Shown piece by piece: positions 62,631 through 64,000 of a stretch of 64,000 bases of DNA. The first letter of the stretch is position 1; every line of letters begins with the position of its first letter. Position numbers and translations under genes: made by a program. The stretch lies in contig NZ_CP109105.1 in the NCBI RefSeq assembly GCF_035917675.1, forward strand, positions 62,001 through 126,000, written 5' to 3'. Below the pieces are notes generated by a model. That model did no database searches. It was not told the origin of the DNA and was given only the letters and a program-made list of their open reading frames with translations. The stretch comes from Streptomyces sp. NBC_01775. GTDB taxonomy: Bacteria > Actinomycetota > Actinomycetes > Streptomycetales > Streptomycetaceae.

Positions 62631-62906
62631 GACCGGGACGGGGCTCAGTCGCAGTTGTCGTCGTGAAGACGGCGATGCCGCCGGAGCCGCCACGGTGTCC
62701 ACGGGGCTTCGACTTCCGGTCGCTCTTGGCGAAGGACGTTTCGTCGGGCGATCCGTCTCACCCCGGATGCACACGGCCGGGGATGAAGTCCGGAACCCGA
62801 CAGAGGAATAGCCGACGGTGCGGAAGCGGTCCCGGTGGCGGCGCGGCACCTCCGCACACGGGAAGCGGCCCCGGCGCCCAGGGAGCCGGGGCCGAACACC
62901 GGTCGG
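62631..62906. other. Spacer, no gene recognised
   Basis: A minus-strand frame ending at about 62645 with the sequence RLHDDNCD has no ribosome-binding site. The rest is similar to 61597-61680. Confidence 0.35.
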
Positions 62907-62942
62907 TCGGGCTGTTGCCCCCGGAGGAAAGCAACAGCCCGA
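62907..62942 (-). terminator. Hairpin terminator of MFS gene
   Basis: Perfect 12-bp stem TCGGGCTGTTGC / GCAACAGCCCGA with a 12-base loop, 21 bases beyond the MFS stop. Confidence 0.7.
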
Positions 62943-62962
62943 CACTCACCGCCTGGACCCGC

Positions 62963-64000
62963 CTACTGGGGCGCCTCCTCTGGACGGTCCCCACGGATCT
63001 TCGGGGTGAGCTCCCTCATGTCCTTCCGTAACACCGTGCCCAGGGCCACCGCGAGGTACAGCACCGAGGCCGCGAGCAGCGGCACGGTCAGCCCGAATCG
63101 CTCCACGACCTGTCCCGCGACGAGGCCGCCGAGAGCACTCCCCGAGGCGGCAAGGGAACCGCCGACGGAACTCACCCGGCTCCGGAACTCCTCCGGAGGC
63201 CGCGAGTAAGTGATCTTCCCGATCACCGGCTCGATGAAAGCCCCGGCGAAACCGGCGACGGCCCAGGCAACCATGGCGAGCCACATCGGTGCGTCCAGGG
63301 CCAGCGCGGGTAACTGAGCCACCACCAGGAAGTAACCCACTATCAGGATCACCCAGGACCGCACCCGCTCGACCAGGGTTACGGCAACGGCGCTCCCTAT
63401 GCAGGACGCGACCGCCGCCGTGCTGAGGAGTGCGCCGATCGCCCCCGGACCCGCATCGGTCTCCAACGCCCAAGAGGGCAGAAACACGCTGGTCATCGGC
63501 GCGAGCAGGAAACTCATGAGGCCCAACATCACGTAGAGCCTGACGAGCAGGCCGTCCCTGCGGAAGTGGCCGATCCCCTGGCCGAGACTCCGCCAGTACC
63601 CCTGTTCCTCCTCACCGTGACCCGCATTGACCCGGCCCGGCTCCATGCCGCTCGGCAGCGCCAGGCCGACGATCAGACAGCTCACGGTGGACAGCAGAGC
63701 CACCACCGCCAGACCGACCACAGGCTCCATCGCCACTAGGAAGGCGCCGATTGAAGGACCGAACACACGGCCGACAGTCACCATCGCCGAACTCAGGCTG
63801 ATACCACGCCCCTCAGCGACACCGACGTACTTCGCCGCTTCCGGAGCCAGAAACCTCTTCGCCAAAGAGCCCGCACCGTCCACAGCACCTATCAACGCGA
63901 TGAGCGCCAGCAGTGCCGGATAAGTCAGCATGTCCATGACAAGCAACACCGCGATCAGCGTGACACTGATCGTCCCCACCACACCAGCCATCCACGACGT
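62963..64000 (-). CDS. MFS transporter, 5' end outside window
   Basis: At least 340 codons of a major facilitator superfamily transporter. About nine membrane segments are visible, with the motif GPSIGAFLVAMEPVVGLAVV in the first half and a long cytoplasmic loop (MEPGRVNAGHGEEEQGYWRS) before the second. The family resembles drug and siderophore exporters of the EntS/TetA-like type. The gene begins beyond the right end. It may export whatever the neighbouring small peptides are involved in; that is only suggested by proximity. Confidence 0.85.
   Translation of the reverse strand, partial: TSWMAGVVGTISVTLIAVLLVMDMLTYPALLALIALIGAVDGAGSLAKRFLAPEAAKYVGVAEGRGISLSSAMVTVGRVFGPSIGAFLVAMEPVVGLAVVALLSTVSCLIVGLALPSGMEPGRVNAGHGEEEQGYWRSLGQGIGHFRRDGLLVRLYVMLGLMSFLLAPMTSVFLPSWALETDAGPGAIGALLSTAAVASCIGSAVAVTLVERVRSWVILIVGYFLVVAQLPALALDAPMWLAMVAWAVAGFAGAFIEPVIGKITYSRPPEEFRSRVSSVGGSLAASGSALGGLVAGQVVERFGLTVPLLAASVLYLAVALGTVLRKDMRELTPKIRGDRPEEAPQ

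Noticed and set aside
62645..62899. Possible small RiPP precursor ending DDNCD
   Set aside because: No ribosome-binding site, no modification enzymes nearby, and the frame overlaps a region resembling the end of the neighbouring paralogous unit.

Overview
The window is very GC-rich, codon usage is biased to G/C in third positions, and nearly every recognisable protein has its closest family in Streptomyces or a near relative. It is accessory DNA: about half is wreckage of insertion sequences, truncated genes and small secreted proteins, and about half is an intact conjugation region. A large (probably linear) plasmid, an integrative conjugative element or a chromosome arm would all fit; the sequence alone does not decide.

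Region A (1-12560) is a mosaic. It holds a broken peptide deformylase fused to an IS3 remnant, a secreted alpha/beta hydrolase with a small membrane protein and a divergent TetR regulator, an ISL3 remnant fused to a truncated GlxA/AraC regulator, a rhodanese-GNAT pair and a SAM methyltransferase. Then comes a decayed Tn5053/Tn552-like transposon (tniA-tniB-tniQ, minus strand). tniB is split by an IS110-type element. tniA is split by a 976-bp cassette with IS21-like ends whose only gene is a GNAT acetyltransferase. The far end of tniA is fused to a WapI-type immunity gene.

Region B (12560-32800) carries hypothetical genes, an ECF-type sigma factor with an apparent frameshift, a PIMT-like methyltransferase, two SH3-like secreted paralogs, a lipoprotein, an I36-type inhibitor-like protein, a large Rossmann-fold protein facing a small zinc-binding protein, a tRNA-Ser-like fragment, a PAT-like acetyltransferase and several transposase remnants (IS701, IS5, ISKra4).

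Region C (33070-59960) is the conjugation module. A lytic transglycosylase/M23 peptidase (minus) faces a plus-strand operon: ParA-like ATPase, small membrane protein, VirB8-like protein, TrbL/VirB6-like channel, SCO6880-type protein, VirB4-like ATPase, VirD4/TraG-like coupling protein and DUF4913 protein, mostly overlapping or a few bases apart. A 951-aa repeat protein follows. Next are a converging 850-aa protein with DnaB-N-like repeats, a toxin-antitoxin pair, a DUF5710/zinc protein and, on the minus strand, a 1686-aa MobF relaxase-helicase. A perfect 31-bp inverted repeat just upstream of the relaxase is the best oriT candidate. Together these would nick DNA, couple it to a type IV-like channel and open the cell wall.

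Region D (60000-64000) is unusual. Four minus-strand units (two small acidic peptides, a miniature MFS-like membrane protein and a full MFS transporter running off the window) carry hairpin terminators. The first three start directly behind nearly identical, roughly 190-bp long-hairpin elements and the same GAGAAGGAG ribosome-binding site.
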